64,000 nt of DNA. It comes from Pseudomonas vancouverensis. GTDB lineage: Bacteria; Pseudomonadota; Gammaproteobacteria; Pseudomonadales; Pseudomonadaceae. The translations under genes and the position numbers were made by a program. This document shows positions 9,901-17,563 of the stretch, in pieces. Location of the stretch: positions 62,001 through 126,000 of the forward strand of contig NZ_RRZK01000038.1 of the NCBI RefSeq assembly GCF_004348895.1. The letters are read 5' to 3'. The stretch's first letter is position 1. Every line of letters starts with the position of its first letter. The notes beneath the pieces were generated by a model. It was given only the letters and a program-made list of their open reading frames with translations, had not been told where the DNA came from and did no database searches.

Positions 9901-12900
9901 AAACGCAGGTTGGTATTCGGCGCCGACACCACCAGGTTGACCTGGTTGCCGAGGGTCTGCACCAGGATGTCGCCGAGGCCGTAACCCACCGGCACGCCGG
10001 CCACGGTCAGGCCGTTGTCGGTCAGTGCGCCGATGTAGTTGAACAGGCGATAGACACCGACACCGAAACCGCCGGCATCGGTGACGTTGAGATTACCGTC
10101 GAGGGTCAGGTTGCCGCCGATGTTCATCAGTGAGCTAGTCGAAGGCGTGGCGAGGCTCGCGTCGACATTGCTGTTGGCGGTGAGGATCAGAGACGAGGTG
10201 GACAAGGTATTGCCCGAGGACAACGCCAGATGACCACCGCTGTTGACAGTGATGACGCCAAGCGCCGAACCGGTGCCCGTGAGGGTCGCGCCATTGTTGA
10301 CGTTGAGCTGGGTGCTGGCCAGCGAACCGGTGAGATTCAGCGTACCGGCGTTGACGTTGGTGTTGCCGGTGAGGCCGTTGCTGCCGGTGAGGTTCAACGT
10401 GCCAGTACCGACTTTGGTCAGTACACCGCTGCCACCGAGGTCACCGTCAAAGGTGCTGGTGTTGCTCAGGCCGCCCACGGTCAGGGTGTTGCCGCCGGCG
10501 ATCAGCACACTGCCGCTGCCGCTCAAGCCGTTGAGGCTGGCACTGCTGTTGAGATTGAGATTGGCACCGGCGCTGATGTTGGCGCCGGAGGTGTTGCCCA
10601 GCGCCCCGCTGCTCACGGTGGTGACACTGCCGGAAGCGATGTTCAGCGCGCCGGTGAAGGTGTTGTTGCCGCTGAGCGTCAGGTCGCCGAAGCCGTCCTT
10701 GGTCAGACTGCCGGCGCCATCGATCACGCCGCTGAGGTTCAGGGTATTGCTGCCGGCCAGGGTCAGGCCGGCGTTGAGGGTGATGTTGTTGCCGACGCTC
10801 ATGCCGGTGCTGGTATCCAGGGTCGAGGCGCCGCCGACGGTCAGGCCGCCACTGCCCAACGCAGCGGCCGAGCCCAGTGTCAGGGTACCGGCGTTGAGGG
10901 TGCTGCCACCGCTGTAGGTGTTGCTGCCGTTGACGGTCAGGTTGGCCGCGCCGTTCTTGATCAGTTGGCCGGTGCCGCTGACGACTCCGCCAAGGGTGAG
11001 GTCCTGGGTGCCGCCGACGCTCATGGCCGCATTGAGCACGACCGCGTTGGCCAGGCTGACCAGCGGCGAACTGCTGTCGAGGGTCGCTGCACCGCCGACC
11101 GTCAAGGCGCCGGTGCCCAGTGCCGAGCTGTTGCCGACGGTTACTGTACCGGCGTTCAGCGTGGTGCCGCCGACGTAGGTATTGGTGCCATTCAGATTCA
11201 GATTGGCCGCGCCGTTTTTCACCAGGCTGCCGGCACCGGCGACGGTTCCGGTGAGGGTCAGGTCTGCGCTGCCACCCACGTTCATCGCACCGGCCAGGTT
11301 GACCTGGTTGCCCAGCGTGACGGCGGTGTTGGTGTCCAGCGTGGTGCCGGCCGCCGCGTTCAATGCGCCGCTGCCGATCGCGGTATTGCTGCCGACAATC
11401 AGCTTGCCGACGTTGAGCGCAGTGTTGCCGAAGTAAGTGTTGGCGCCGTTGAGAATCAGGTCGGCCGGCCCGCTTTTGGTAAGGCCGCCGACACCGGAGA
11501 CCACGCCCGCGAGGGTCAGCGCATTGCTGCCGCCGATGGTCACGTTGCCGCCGAGGTTGACGTTGTTGGCCAGGCTGGTCGCGGTGCTGGCATCCAGCGT
11601 GGTGTTGTTGCCGGCGTTGAGCACGCCGGTGCCGAGGGCGCTGTTGGAGCCGACGACCAGTGTCCCGGCGTTCAGCGACGTAGCGCCGGTGTAGGTGTTG
11701 TTGCCGGTCAGGGTCAGGGTCGAAGAACCGGTCTTGATCAGGTTGCTGCCACCGCTGATCACGCCGCCGAGGGTCAGCGGGTTGGCGCCGCCGGCAGTCA
11801 GGTTGGCGTTCAGCGCAATCGCATTGTTCAGCGTCACGTTGGCGCTGCTGTTGAGCGTTGCGCCCGCTCCGCCCACGGTCAGCGTGCCGGTGCCGAGTGC
11901 CGCGCCGTTGCCGACGGTCAGGCTGCCGGCGTTGAGCGCGGTGCCGCCGGTGAAAGTATTGGCGCCGTTGAGGGTCAGGTTGGCGGTGCCGTTCTTGATC
12001 AACTGGCTGGCACCGCTGAGCACGCCGCCGAGGATCATGCCGTTGCTGCCACCGATGGACAGGTTGCCGTTGAGGGCGACGTTGTTGTTGAGGATGACCG
12101 AAGTGTTACTGTCGAGGGTCGCGGCATTGGCGACGGTCAGGGCGCCGCTGCCCAGTGCGGCGGCGTTGCCGACGGTCAGGGTGCCGGCGTTCAGGGTGGT
12201 GCCGCCACTGAAGGTGTTGGCACCGTTGAGAATCAGGTTGGCCGCACCGTTCTTGGTCAGTCCGCCGCTGCCGCTGACTACGCCACCGAGAGTCATGTTG
12301 GCGTTGCCGGCGATGTTCAGGTTACCGCCCAGCGCAACGGCGTTGCTCAGCGCCACCGCGGTGCTGGCGTCGAGGGTGGTGCCTGCCGCCGTGGTCAGTG
12401 CGCCGGTGCCCAGCGCGGTGTTGGAGCCGACGATCAGCGTGCCGTTGTTGAGTGCAGTGCCACCGGAAAAGGTGTTGTTGCCGCTGAGGGTCAGGTTCGC
12501 GGTGCCGCCCTTGATCAGGTTGCCGGCGCCGCTGATGACGCCACTCAAGCCCAGCGCCTGAGTACCACCAAAGGTCAGCCCGCCCGCCAGTGCCACGGCG
12601 TTGGCCAGCGTCACTGCCGTGGTCGCATCCAGCGTGGTGCCGTTCGCCGCATTCAGCGCGCCCGTGCCAAGTGCGGTGTTGCTACCGACGAACAGGGTGC
12701 CGCCGTTGAGCGCGGTAGTGCCGCTGTTGGTGTTGTTTCCGGTCAGGGTCAGGCTGGCGCTGCCGCTCTTGGTGATCGCGCCGGTGCCGGAGACGATACC
12801 GGCCAGGGTCAGGGCATTGCTGCCGAGCACGTTCAACGCACCGGTGATGCCTACGTTGTTGGCCAGGGTCACGTTGCCGGTGCTGTCGAGGCTGGTGCCG

Positions 12901-14507
12901 TTGCTGGTGTTGAGCACCCCGGTGCCCAGGGCGTTGTTGTTGCCGACGCGCAAGGTGCCGGCGCTGAGGCTGGTGATCCCGGTGTAGGTGTTGATGCCGT
13001 TGAGGGTCAGGCTGCCGCTGCCGGTTTTGGTCAGGTTGGCGGCGCCGCTGATCACCCCGCCCAGGGTCAACGCACCGGTGCCGGTCGCGGTCAGGGTGCT
13101 GTTGAGGGTGATCGCGTTGGCCAGCGAAATCGGCGCCGTCGCCGAAATGCTCGAAGAGCCACCAACGGTGATGCCGCCGGTGCTGAACGCCTGATTGTTG
13201 CCCACCAGCACCACACCGCCGTTGAGCACGGTGTTGCCGGTGTAAGTATTGATGCCGTTGAGGTTGAGCTGGCCGCTGCCAATCTTGGTCAGGCCACCGG
13301 TACCGGAAATCACACCGTTGAGGGTCGTGCCGTTGATGCCCTGCAGGGTCAGGCCAGTCCCGCCCAGGTTGATCTGGTTGGCCAGGGTCAAACCGGCGTT
13401 GCTGGCCTGGAGGATACCGCCGTTGGACGTCAGCACACCGCTGCCGAACGCGCCGTTGTCGTTGAACTGCGCGACACCGCCATTGAGGGTGGTCGCACCG
13501 CTGACCAACGGACCCTGCAAAGTCCAGGTGCCGCTGTTGAGGGTCAGGTTGTTGAAGTTGACGTAGGTGGCGCTGGACGCCGTGCCGGTCCCGGTGGTGC
13601 CGCCGCCGATGCCGATCGGGTTTTGCAGGATCAGCGTGTTGGTACCGGCCGCGCCGCCATCGATCGTCCCGGTCGGTGCGAACGTGAGGTTGATGCCAAT
13701 CAGGCCACCGAGACCCACGCTGACCTGCACGCCATCGCCGACGTTAACGCTGGAACCGGTGATCGCGTAGAAGGTGTTGGTACTGCCCGCGCCCATCGAC
13801 ACGCCGCCGGTGATGTTGCCGGCGTTGGTGAAGGTGTTGCCCGCCACCGACGTCTCGAACGCCACCCGGCCGTTGATCGTACCGCTGGCACTGTTGGTCA
13901 TGTTGACCTGAGAACCGCCATACACCCCGACCACGGGCGTATCGGCCAGGGTGATTCCGCCGACCGACAGGCCGGTTGAGGTAATCGTGCCGTCGTTGGT
14001 GATGGTCGTGGTGCCCGAGACCGAGTTGTTCACGGCAATCCCCAGACCGTCGATGCTGGTCAGGTTGAGGCCGAGCAGCATGCCGGTGCCGCGAATGATC
14101 CCTGTGACATTGTTGGCGATGCTCACCGTGCTGGTCGCGCCAGTGCCAATGAACGCGCCACCACTGAGGATCGACACCAGCCCTAGCAACGCCGGGTCGA
14201 GGGTGCCGGAGTTGTTCAGGTTGATGTTGGCCCCGGTCAGGTTGAGTACCTTGCCGCCGAGGGTCGCGTTCATCTGCGCGCCGTTGGTGACGTTGACCGT
14301 CAGGCCACTGCTGGCACTGCTGTAGTCATTGAGAAACAACGGCAGGGTCGGTACGCCGGAGCAGGTAATGGTCGAACCGGCCGCCGAGCAGGTGGCCATG
14401 GCCTGCGGACTGAAGGAGCCCAAGGCAAGCCCGGCGATACTCAATTGCACAGCGAGGGAAAGCGGGGAAAATCGCGAAATCAGGGCGACAGCCAACCTTG
14501 CGTCCAC
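3987..14507 (-). CDS. Giant autotransporter (type Va) with PATR-repeat passenger
   Basis: A secreted or surface protein of 3,506 residues. An N-terminal signal peptide (about 1-36, ending QAMA) leads to a passenger with about 24 autotransporter-associated beta-strand repeats, each with a GNNTYSGGT-like block followed by LNAGTLxVG. A C-terminal 12-strand beta-barrel (about 3240-3506) ends in Phe, as outer-membrane proteins do. Three non-PATR modules (centred near residues 1534, 2262 and 2783) share an FWDG...WT..NG...F.VF.G..G block and split the repeats into arrays of 12, 6, 4 and 2. The frame is open to an ATG at 14552, but GTG at 14507 has AAAGGAG six bases upstream and gives a cleaner signal peptide. 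There are few cysteines, and no protease or known adhesin domain was seen, so adhesion, aggregation or biofilm is a guess. Single-gene unit. Confidence 0.93.
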   Translation of the reverse strand: MDARLAVALISRFSPLSLAVQLSIAGLALGSFSPQAMATCSAAGSTITCSGVPTLPLFLNDYSSASSGLTVNVTNGAQMNATLGGKVLNLTGANINLNNSGTLDPALLGLVSILSGGAFIGTGATSTVSIANNVTGIIRGTGMLLGLNLTSIDGLGIAVNNSVSGTTTITNDGTITSTGLSVGGITLADTPVVGVYGGSQVNMTNSASGTINGRVAFETSVAGNTFTNAGNITGGVSMGAGSTNTFYAITGSSVNVGDGVQVSVGLGGLIGINLTFAPTGTIDGGAAGTNTLILQNPIGIGGGTTGTGTASSATYVNFNNLTLNSGTWTLQGPLVSGATTLNGGVAQFNDNGAFGSGVLTSNGGILQASNAGLTLANQINLGGTGLTLQGINGTTLNGVISGTGGLTKIGSGQLNLNGINTYTGNTVLNGGVVLVGNNQAFSTGGITVGGSSSISATAPISLANAITLNSTLTATGTGALTLGGVISGAANLTKTGSGSLTLNGINTYTGITSLSAGTLRVGNNNALGTGVLNTSNGTSLDSTGNVTLANNVGITGALNVLGSNALTLAGIVSGTGAITKSGSASLTLTGNNTNSGTTALNGGTLFVGSNTALGTGALNAANGTTLDATTAVTLANAVALAGGLTFGGTQALGLSGVISGAGNLIKGGTANLTLSGNNTFSGGTALNNGTLIVGSNTALGTGALTTAAGTTLDASTAVALSNAVALGGNLNIAGNANMTLGGVVSGSGGLTKNGAANLILNGANTFSGGTTLNAGTLTVGNAAALGSGALTVANAATLDSNTSVILNNNVALNGNLSIGGSNGMILGGVLSGASQLIKNGTANLTLNGANTFTGGTALNAGSLTVGNGAALGTGTLTVGGAGATLNSSANVTLNNAIALNANLTAGGANPLTLGGVISGGSNLIKTGSSTLTLTGNNTYTGATSLNAGTLVVGSNSALGTGVLNAGNNTTLDASTATSLANNVNLGGNVTIGGSNALTLAGVVSGVGGLTKSGPADLILNGANTYFGNTALNVGKLIVGSNTAIGSGALNAAAGTTLDTNTAVTLGNQVNLAGAMNVGGSADLTLTGTVAGAGSLVKNGAANLNLNGTNTYVGGTTLNAGTVTVGNSSALGTGALTVGGAATLDSSSPLVSLANAVVLNAAMSVGGTQDLTLGGVVSGTGQLIKNGAANLTVNGSNTYSGGSTLNAGTLTLGSAAALGSGGLTVGGASTLDTSTGMSVGNNITLNAGLTLAGSNTLNLSGVIDGAGSLTKDGFGDLTLSGNNTFTGALNIASGSVTTVSSGALGNTSGANISAGANLNLNSSASLNGLSGSGSVLIAGGNTLTVGGLSNTSTFDGDLGGSGVLTKVGTGTLNLTGSNGLTGNTNVNAGTLNLTGSLASTQLNVNNGATLTGTGSALGVITVNSGGHLALSSGNTLSTSSLILTANSNVDASLATPSTSSLMNIGGNLTLDGNLNVTDAGGFGVGVYRLFNYIGALTDNGLTVAGVPVGYGLGDILVQTLGNQVNLVVSAPNTNLRFWDGSQTIPNGTVDGGTGTWDAGGTNWTNSNGTLNQTWAGDFAVFQGTAGTVSVNGTQLFTGMQFLTNGYNVVNGTSGLLTAVNGSGGTTAMRVDPGVTATVGVNIDGSGILNKLDAGTLVLNGANSYTGGTQLDGGTLVVGSNTALGTGALVANAGTQLDSNTAVTLANATTLNGNLTVLGSNALTLNGVISGTGGLIKNGAASLTLGGNNAFLGPVALNAGGLVLASNSALGSATLNAANGTTLDASGAFSAGNAINLAGNLGIVGSNDLTLSGAINGAGSLTKNGAANLILSGANNFLGGITLNAGTLTAGSNGALGLGNLTVAGASALDSNTSVSLGNNVVLNANLTNTGNSDVALSGVVSGTGGLIKNGASNLTLNGINTYSGGTTLNAGTVTLGTSAGLGSGAVTVAGASTLDTTAPLVLANNLNVNANLSVAGNNNLTLGGVIAGAGTLTKNGLADLTLTGNNTFSGTFDVQAGSLTTLGNSALGSNAGVNLGAAATLNLGGSGSLASLTGSGTALIGGGNTLNIGGNNASSLFDGVLTGTGELNKLGTGTLTLTGLNSLTGNTTVNAGTLNVSGSLDSASVLVNSGGTLTGGGSLGGAVTVADGGHLAAATGSTLSVNSLVFNANSNFDVGLGAPVSGGGNALVNVGGNLTLDGTLNVSDIGGFGSGVYRLINYTGGLTDNGMLIGTIPGSVTPGDLTLQTALANQINLLVTAPGVTVQFWDGNQLVANGSVDGGSGTWGTGTTNWTDVNGTTNQAWTNSFAVFQGAAGTVTVNGAQTITGMQFVTDGYSLQNGTAASLNLVNGSLGNATVRVDPNVTATVGVALNGAGTLGKYDTGTLVLNAANGYTGGTALNGGKIVVGNNAALGTGVLTAANGTALDSNTAVNLANDVVLNGGLNVAGSNALTLGGVVSGSGSLIKTGASSLTLNGSNTYSGGTQLAGGTLVLGNNSAISSGALSVSGNGTLDSTSALQLANAINLGAQLTLAGTQDTTLIGAVSGSGSLVKNGNGNLLLSGANTYSGGTTLNGGSTTGDTSSLQGAIVNNAALTFAQNADGSYTGNLTGAGTLNKTGSGQLLLAGNNTFTGNTSVQAGTLSVDGVLNSANVNVASGAKLGGGGQLGGAVQLASGATLLGGGMATPLSVGSLALSSGTHLDFSLGSASSSTTVVNVAGNLTLDGTLNISNAGGFGTGVYQLFRYGGSLTDNGLVYGSLPVSAANLTLQTAIANQINLLVQGTPGEVQFWNGSTTNPDGSIGGGSGVWGPGTNWTDPTGTQALASNGQFAVFGGQGGTVTVQGNQNFTGLQFLSPGYSLVPDAGDTLTPVNGPGGTPAPIRVNAGASTSIDVPLIGTGGIEKLDAGTLVLTAANTYSGGTTVSGGTLVGNTTSLQGNITDNAALVFQQNSNGQFNGVISGLGAIAKRGSGTLLLTGTQPFSGTVSVDQGVLQVGSVAARASLGGQVTVANGAGLSGNGSVGSLVNHGTVASGGADGTLSVAGNLTNAADGVLALTVSSPTATPLAVGGTATLGGGLLVNSLAPFTGNTTYSLITAGGGVTGTFSTTDLPQYAFLDTTLVYDPNAVSLTVSRNGNSFADVAATGNQRNTASALSRNGAAGAALQDQIVNLSVAQARNAFDSLSGEIHASTASVMLEDSRYVRNAVNDRMRQPTCSVSDDPRRVLAPSDNQLSSNGCHGEMVGWIRALGGWGDWDGDSNAAKVDRNLGGFMLGTDKALDDQWRAGMAAGYTRSNLNAHDRSSEAKVDSYHLAGYLSSQFDALAVRLGAAYSWHSIETKRDVSVGSYNDRLKADYDARSAQVFGEVGYAINAAGVAVEPFAGLAYVNYDSDTAKEKGGVGRLKADADQDITFSTVGVRVGKLLTLANGSQLTPRAAVGWRHAYGDTKPDADLTFINGGASFSAQGVPIAKDSALLEAGVDFQITPGGKLGIGYSGQVSSDNNDSAMNISFSQSF
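5560..13330 (-). repeat. Tandem PATR repeat arrays inside the autotransporter
   Basis: By eye I count about 24 copies of a roughly 60-70-residue unit (about 200 bp) in four arrays: about 10330-13330 (12 copies), 8150-9600 (6), 6590-7400 (4) and 5560-5830 (2). Each unit runs from a GTGxLxKxGxxxLxLxG stretch to an NTxxGGTxLNxGTL stretch. Between arrays lie three copies of a different module of about 230 residues. The repeats are diverged at DNA level but still close enough that recombination or assembly collapse is possible. Confidence 0.85.
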
Positions 14508-14509
14508 AG

Positions 14510-14520
14510 AAAGCTCCTTT
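14510..14520 (-). promoter_or_regulatory. Ribosome binding site deciding the autotransporter start
   Basis: On the minus strand GAAAGGAGCT sits here, with six bases between GGAG and the GTG at 14507. The upstream ATG at 14552 has no comparable site, so GTG 14507 is favoured. Confidence 0.7.
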
Positions 14521-14723
14521 CGTGGCAAAACCACTTCGTCCTTGAAGGGCATGTAGCAAGCGAGGTGACCCGAAAGCGCATCCGGGAACTGCTACATCCC
14601 GACAACCGTTTCATTCCTGACACACGGTAGTAGAGGCCTGCAGCCGGAACACTTGTTAAATGGTGTTAATACTTTTGAGCTAAAAGCAGCGAAAGTTCAG
14701 CAATTGCTGGGCAAAAAGCAAAA

Positions 14724-14757
14724 AATCGCAACCTGATGCAGGCTGCGATTTTTTCGT
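14724..14757 (-). terminator. Intrinsic terminator of the quinone-reductase-like gene
   Basis: The hairpin AATCGCA...TGCGATT has T-rich tracts on both sides, so it could work in both directions. It lies a few bases after the stop of the minus-strand oxidoreductase at 14764. The plus strand carries no gene here. Confidence 0.8.
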
Positions 14758-14763
14758 TTCAGG

Positions 14764-15720
14764 TCATGGAAGCAGGATTACCTTGTCACCGCTGCCTTGG
14801 TTCACTTCGGCATAACGCTCCAGTCCTTCGGCCAATGGCGACTCGAACAAGCCTTGTGGCAATGGCAGCAAATCCTCGTCGAAAAACTTGCCAAATTGAT
14901 CGAGCATCGCCGCACACGCCTGCACGCCGTACAACAACGAGTTGATCCCGACCACCGAACCGCCCTTGCGATACAAGGCCAGGGCCGGCAATTGCACCTG
15001 GCCATCCACCGGTGCGGCGATGATCGCAATGCGGCCAAAGGCAGCCAGTGCTGCTACCGAGGCCGGCAACCAGAAACCGGTGGTGTCGAAAATCACGTCG
15101 GCGCCGCCGGCATACACCGCATTGACCTGCGCGCCGAGGTCCTCGGGCTTATCCAGTTGCAGGGTTTGATACCCCTGATCCTGCAGGTCCTTGACCTGCT
15201 CCGGCCGCCGCGCCGCAGCCAGCACTTTGGCGCCGCGTACCTTGGCCAATGCCAGGGCCGCACTGCCCACCGCCCCGCCGCCGATCACCAGCAATTTTGT
15301 CTCGGCCGTCACCAGGCTGCGTTCCAGCGCATCCCACGCGGTGGTGTACGGCACGCCCAGGCTGGCTGCCTGGGCGAAGCTCAAGTGGCTCGGCTTGAGT
15401 GCCACGCCATTGGCAGGCAGCTTGACGAACTGCGCGTGGGAACCGTCGGCGAAAAAGCCCAGCTCGCGGCCGGTGCCCCAGACTTCCTGACCGATCAGCG
15501 CTTGCGGTCCTGCAACCACGACCCCGGCGAAGTCGCGACCGGGAATCCGCGGCAAGGTGGTGTAGGGAAAGCGCCCCAGCACGTTTTTCACGTCACTGGG
15601 GTTCAGGCCGGCGGCCTTGATCTCCACCAGCACCTCATCGGCAGCGGGAACAGGCGTGGCAACCTCAACGAAGCGCAGGGACGAGAGATCACCGGTTTTG
15701 TCGAATTGCAGAGCTTTCAT
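14764..15720 (-). CDS. Zinc-free MDR-family alcohol dehydrogenase / quinone oxidoreductase
   Basis: A 318-residue medium-chain dehydrogenase/reductase. The N-terminal GroES-like part has the GLNPSDVKN and PGRDFAGVV motifs. A Rossmann part has the dinucleotide motif VIGGGAVGSAAL (about 147-158), where the family more often has GAxGGVG. The zinc ligands of classical alcohol dehydrogenases are absent, as in quinone or enal reductases using NADPH. Start: MKALQFD is the usual beginning of the family and GGAAA lies just upstream; an ATG 12 bases earlier is possible. It follows the XapX gene by 27 bases, so they are probably one operon, with an AraC regulator further upstream on the same strand. Substrate not predictable. 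Confidence 0.8.
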   Translation of the reverse strand: MKALQFDKTGDLSSLRFVEVATPVPAADEVLVEIKAAGLNPSDVKNVLGRFPYTTLPRIPGRDFAGVVVAGPQALIGQEVWGTGRELGFFADGSHAQFVKLPANGVALKPSHLSFAQAASLGVPYTTAWDALERSLVTAETKLLVIGGGAVGSAALALAKVRGAKVLAAARRPEQVKDLQDQGYQTLQLDKPEDLGAQVNAVYAGGADVIFDTTGFWLPASVAALAAFGRIAIIAAPVDGQVQLPALALYRKGGSVVGINSLLYGVQACAAMLDQFGKFFDEDLLPLPQGLFESPLAEGLERYAEVNQGSGDKVILLP

Positions 15721-15747
15721 GGGCGTTTCCATCGAGTCAGGGAGGTT

Positions 15748-15921
15748 TCAGGAGAGCCAGCCGGCGATCAGCTCGCGGCCCATTGGCCAGAGCTTTTCCC
15801 CGGCCAGCATGCCGAGCAGGCCCACCAGCGCAATGGCCGGAGGTGCGGGAGAGCGAAAATCCAGAGCGCCATAGATCAGACCGACGCCCAGACCGATGGC
15901 CAGTGAAATCAGGTAGTTCAT
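15748..15921 (-). CDS. XapX domain small membrane protein (DUF1427)
   Basis: A 57-residue protein starting MNYLISLAIGLGVGLIYG and holding the family motif RSPAPPAIALVGLLGMLAGE (residues 24-43). Two hydrophobic stretches (about 2-19 and 29-42) predict a small inner-membrane protein. The XapX family was named after a small product linked to the xanthosine genes of enteric bacteria; its function is unknown. It lies 27 bases before the oxidoreductase and is likely cotranscribed with it. The pairing of a XapX gene with a reductase or hydrolase under an AraC/LysR-type regulator is common in proteobacteria. Confidence 0.85.
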   Translation of the reverse strand: MNYLISLAIGLGVGLIYGALDFRSPAPPAIALVGLLGMLAGEKLWPMGRELIAGWLS

Positions 15922-16019
15922 GGCAGACTCCGGTGCCGCAAATGGGATGCAGAGAGTCTAGAGGGCGTGGGGCAAGAGCATCGGCCAAGTGCTTCTGAAT
16001 TTCGGCCAAATCGCCCTTT

Positions 16020-16107
16020 GTAGGAGCGAGCTTGCTCGCGATGAGGGCAGGACAGTCAGCATTTGTGTTGAATGTCAGTCCGCTATCGCGAGAGCTCGCT
16101 CCTACAA
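16020..16107. repeat. REP pair in inverted orientation (BIME)
   Basis: Two opposed REP units: TAGGAGCGAGCTTGCTCGCG at 16021-16040 and CGCGAGAGCTCGCTCCTAC at 16087-16105. They can fold back on each other. They separate the AraC gene from the XapX gene, and the second partly abuts the araC stop. Confidence 0.75.
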
Positions 16108-16872
16108 GGTGATGGAAAACTGTGACGGCGCGACACCCAGTTCGCGGCGGAACATGTCGCTGAAACTGCTGGGCGTGTAGCCCAGCTCCCGGGCAATCGC
16201 GCTGACCGGTACACCCTGGATCAATTCGGCGACCGCCGTGGCCAGCTGCACCTGGCGTCGCCATTCGGCAAAGCCCATGCCCAGGCTGTCCTTGAACAGG
16301 CGCGCCAGGGTGCGCACGCTGGCCCCGGCGTTTTCCGCGTGCTGCTCGAAAGGCACATCCAGCGAGGGTTGCGCCATGACTGCCTGACACAGGCTCATCA
16401 GCCGTCGATCGGAGTCGTCCGGCATCGGGATCTTCAGCAGCGATCGCCTGGCCCGCTTGAGTTCCAGCAACGCCAGGCCGACCAACGCTTCGTAGTACTC
16501 CGGTGCGCCGTCATTGCCCTGCTCCACCAGGCCGACGATCAACTCTCGCAACAAGCCACCGACCTCGATCACCTGAACGCTGTCATCAAGGGTCGCCGCC
16601 AGGGACGGGCGCAAATAGATATTGCGCATCTGCAGGTCGGACACCACCCGAATCCCGTGGGGCACCCCCGGCGGCAACCACACCGCCCGCTGTGGCGGCA
16701 CCACCAATGCTTCGTGGGGCGTTTCGACCCACATCACCCCGCTCATCGCGTACAACAATTGCCCCCAGACGTGCTCATGGGGCTCGATGAACAACCCGCG
16801 CGGATAGGTGCGCGCCAGCGGTTGCACGGGGACGTCGGTGTCACTCAGGTCGGGTGGCGCGGCAAGGGCCAT
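16102..16872 (-). CDS. AraC family transcriptional regulator with cupin sensor domain
   Basis: A 256-residue regulator. The N-terminal half has a cupin-like pattern (EPHEHVWGQLLYAMSGVM, then PPGVPHGIRV), the AraC_binding type that senses a small ligand. The C-terminal half has the two AraC helix-turn-helices, ending in the signature ARELGYTPSSFSDMFRRELG. ATG 16872 was used; a TTG two codons earlier is open but unlikely, and no strong ribosome binding site is visible for either. The same-strand genes downstream (XapX and oxidoreductase) are plausible targets, by position only. Confidence 0.85.
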   Translation of the reverse strand: MALAAPPDLSDTDVPVQPLARTYPRGLFIEPHEHVWGQLLYAMSGVMWVETPHEALVVPPQRAVWLPPGVPHGIRVVSDLQMRNIYLRPSLAATLDDSVQVIEVGGLLRELIVGLVEQGNDGAPEYYEALVGLALLELKRARRSLLKIPMPDDSDRRLMSLCQAVMAQPSLDVPFEQHAENAGASVRTLARLFKDSLGMGFAEWRRQVQLATAVAELIQGVPVSAIARELGYTPSSFSDMFRRELGVAPSQFSITL

Positions 16873-17019
16873 GGTCAATGTTCATTGGGTTTGGAGGAAG
16901 GCTCCATGGTAGCGAGGCCCGGCACTGGCCGCCAGCGACTGCAACCGCCTGAGAATCCGAGTGAATTTTCCGCGAGCCTGGCGATCCTTCTATGTACAAC
17001 AGGGAGGATCAGGGGCTTT

Positions 17020-17247
17020 ATGAACAACACCAAGCTATTTGTCATCGACTACACCCTTCACGGTGTTCCCAAGTCATTCATTATCCGTCTGGAGAAGATG
17101 GATAACGCGGAGGCGTGGCACTGGGCGAGCTGCGACGCGGGCGTAGGTCGAATTCCGCGCTTTGGCCGTGAAAAGGTGCAAAAGACCAGCAAACCGATGG
17201 CGGAAAAATTCGGCGTGGAAAATGTCACCTGGCGGCCGGCAAGCTAA
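17020..17247 (+). CDS. Conserved hypothetical protein (DUF6555-like)
   Basis: A 75-residue protein of a type common in Pseudomonas and annotated as unknown. It starts MNNTKLFVIDYTLHGVPKSF and ends with KPMAEKFGVENVTWRPAS. It is charged, has no signal or membrane segment, and contains one cysteine. The start is set by GGAGG and AGGGG just before the ATG; the open frame extends far upstream but only as antisense to araC. A second small protein follows 34 bases later, so the two may be cotranscribed. The DUF number is from memory. Confidence 0.7.
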   Translation: MNNTKLFVIDYTLHGVPKSFIIRLEKMDNAEAWHWASCDAGVGRIPRFGREKVQKTSKPMAEKFGVENVTWRPAS

Positions 17248-17281
17248 TCTCTGACAACCATCAGCATCGGGGGGAAGAGAC

Positions 17282-17536
17282 ATGACTGCGACAGCCGTCA
17301 GCAGCCTGGCGCAACTGGAGTACGACACCACGAGCGTGGAGTGTCGAGTGAGTCTGGAGCAGGTCGAGCATGATCCGTTCTGCTTTGCAATTCGCGTCCT
17401 GGCGCCGCTGCCTGAAGATCTGGAGCAAGCCACGGCCCTGGTGCTTCGGGTCGAAGGCAGGCGCCTGCAGGGCACGGTTCGCCACAGTGAGCGGCTCGAA
17501 GATGGCAGCTTCAGGCTGGAAGTGGAGCCTGATTAG
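17282..17536 (+). CDS. Small hypothetical protein
   Basis: An 84-residue acidic protein with alternating hydrophobic residues that suggest a small beta-rich fold (LEYDTTSVECRVSLEQV, then ALVLRVEGRRLQGTVRHSER). GGGGGGAAGAGAC before the ATG is a good ribosome binding site, and it sits just downstream of another small gene on the same strand. I do not recognise a family. No signal peptide, membrane segment or metal motif. Confidence 0.65.
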   Translation: MTATAVSSLAQLEYDTTSVECRVSLEQVEHDPFCFAIRVLAPLPEDLEQATALVLRVEGRRLQGTVRHSERLEDGSFRLEVEPD

Positions 17537-17563
17537 GCTCCACGTCTCTGTATTTGCGGGTTG

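Noticed and set aside
6507..10133. A 1,208-codon open frame on the plus strand opposite the autotransporter
   Set aside because: It is antisense to the repeat region; its protein is a monotone Val/Ala/Gly/Gln-rich translation mirroring the repeats, with no ribosome binding site or domain.
10230..13979. A 1,249-codon open frame on the plus strand opposite the autotransporter
   Set aside because: Same cause: repeat composition leaves the complementary frame free of stops. No sign of real coding.
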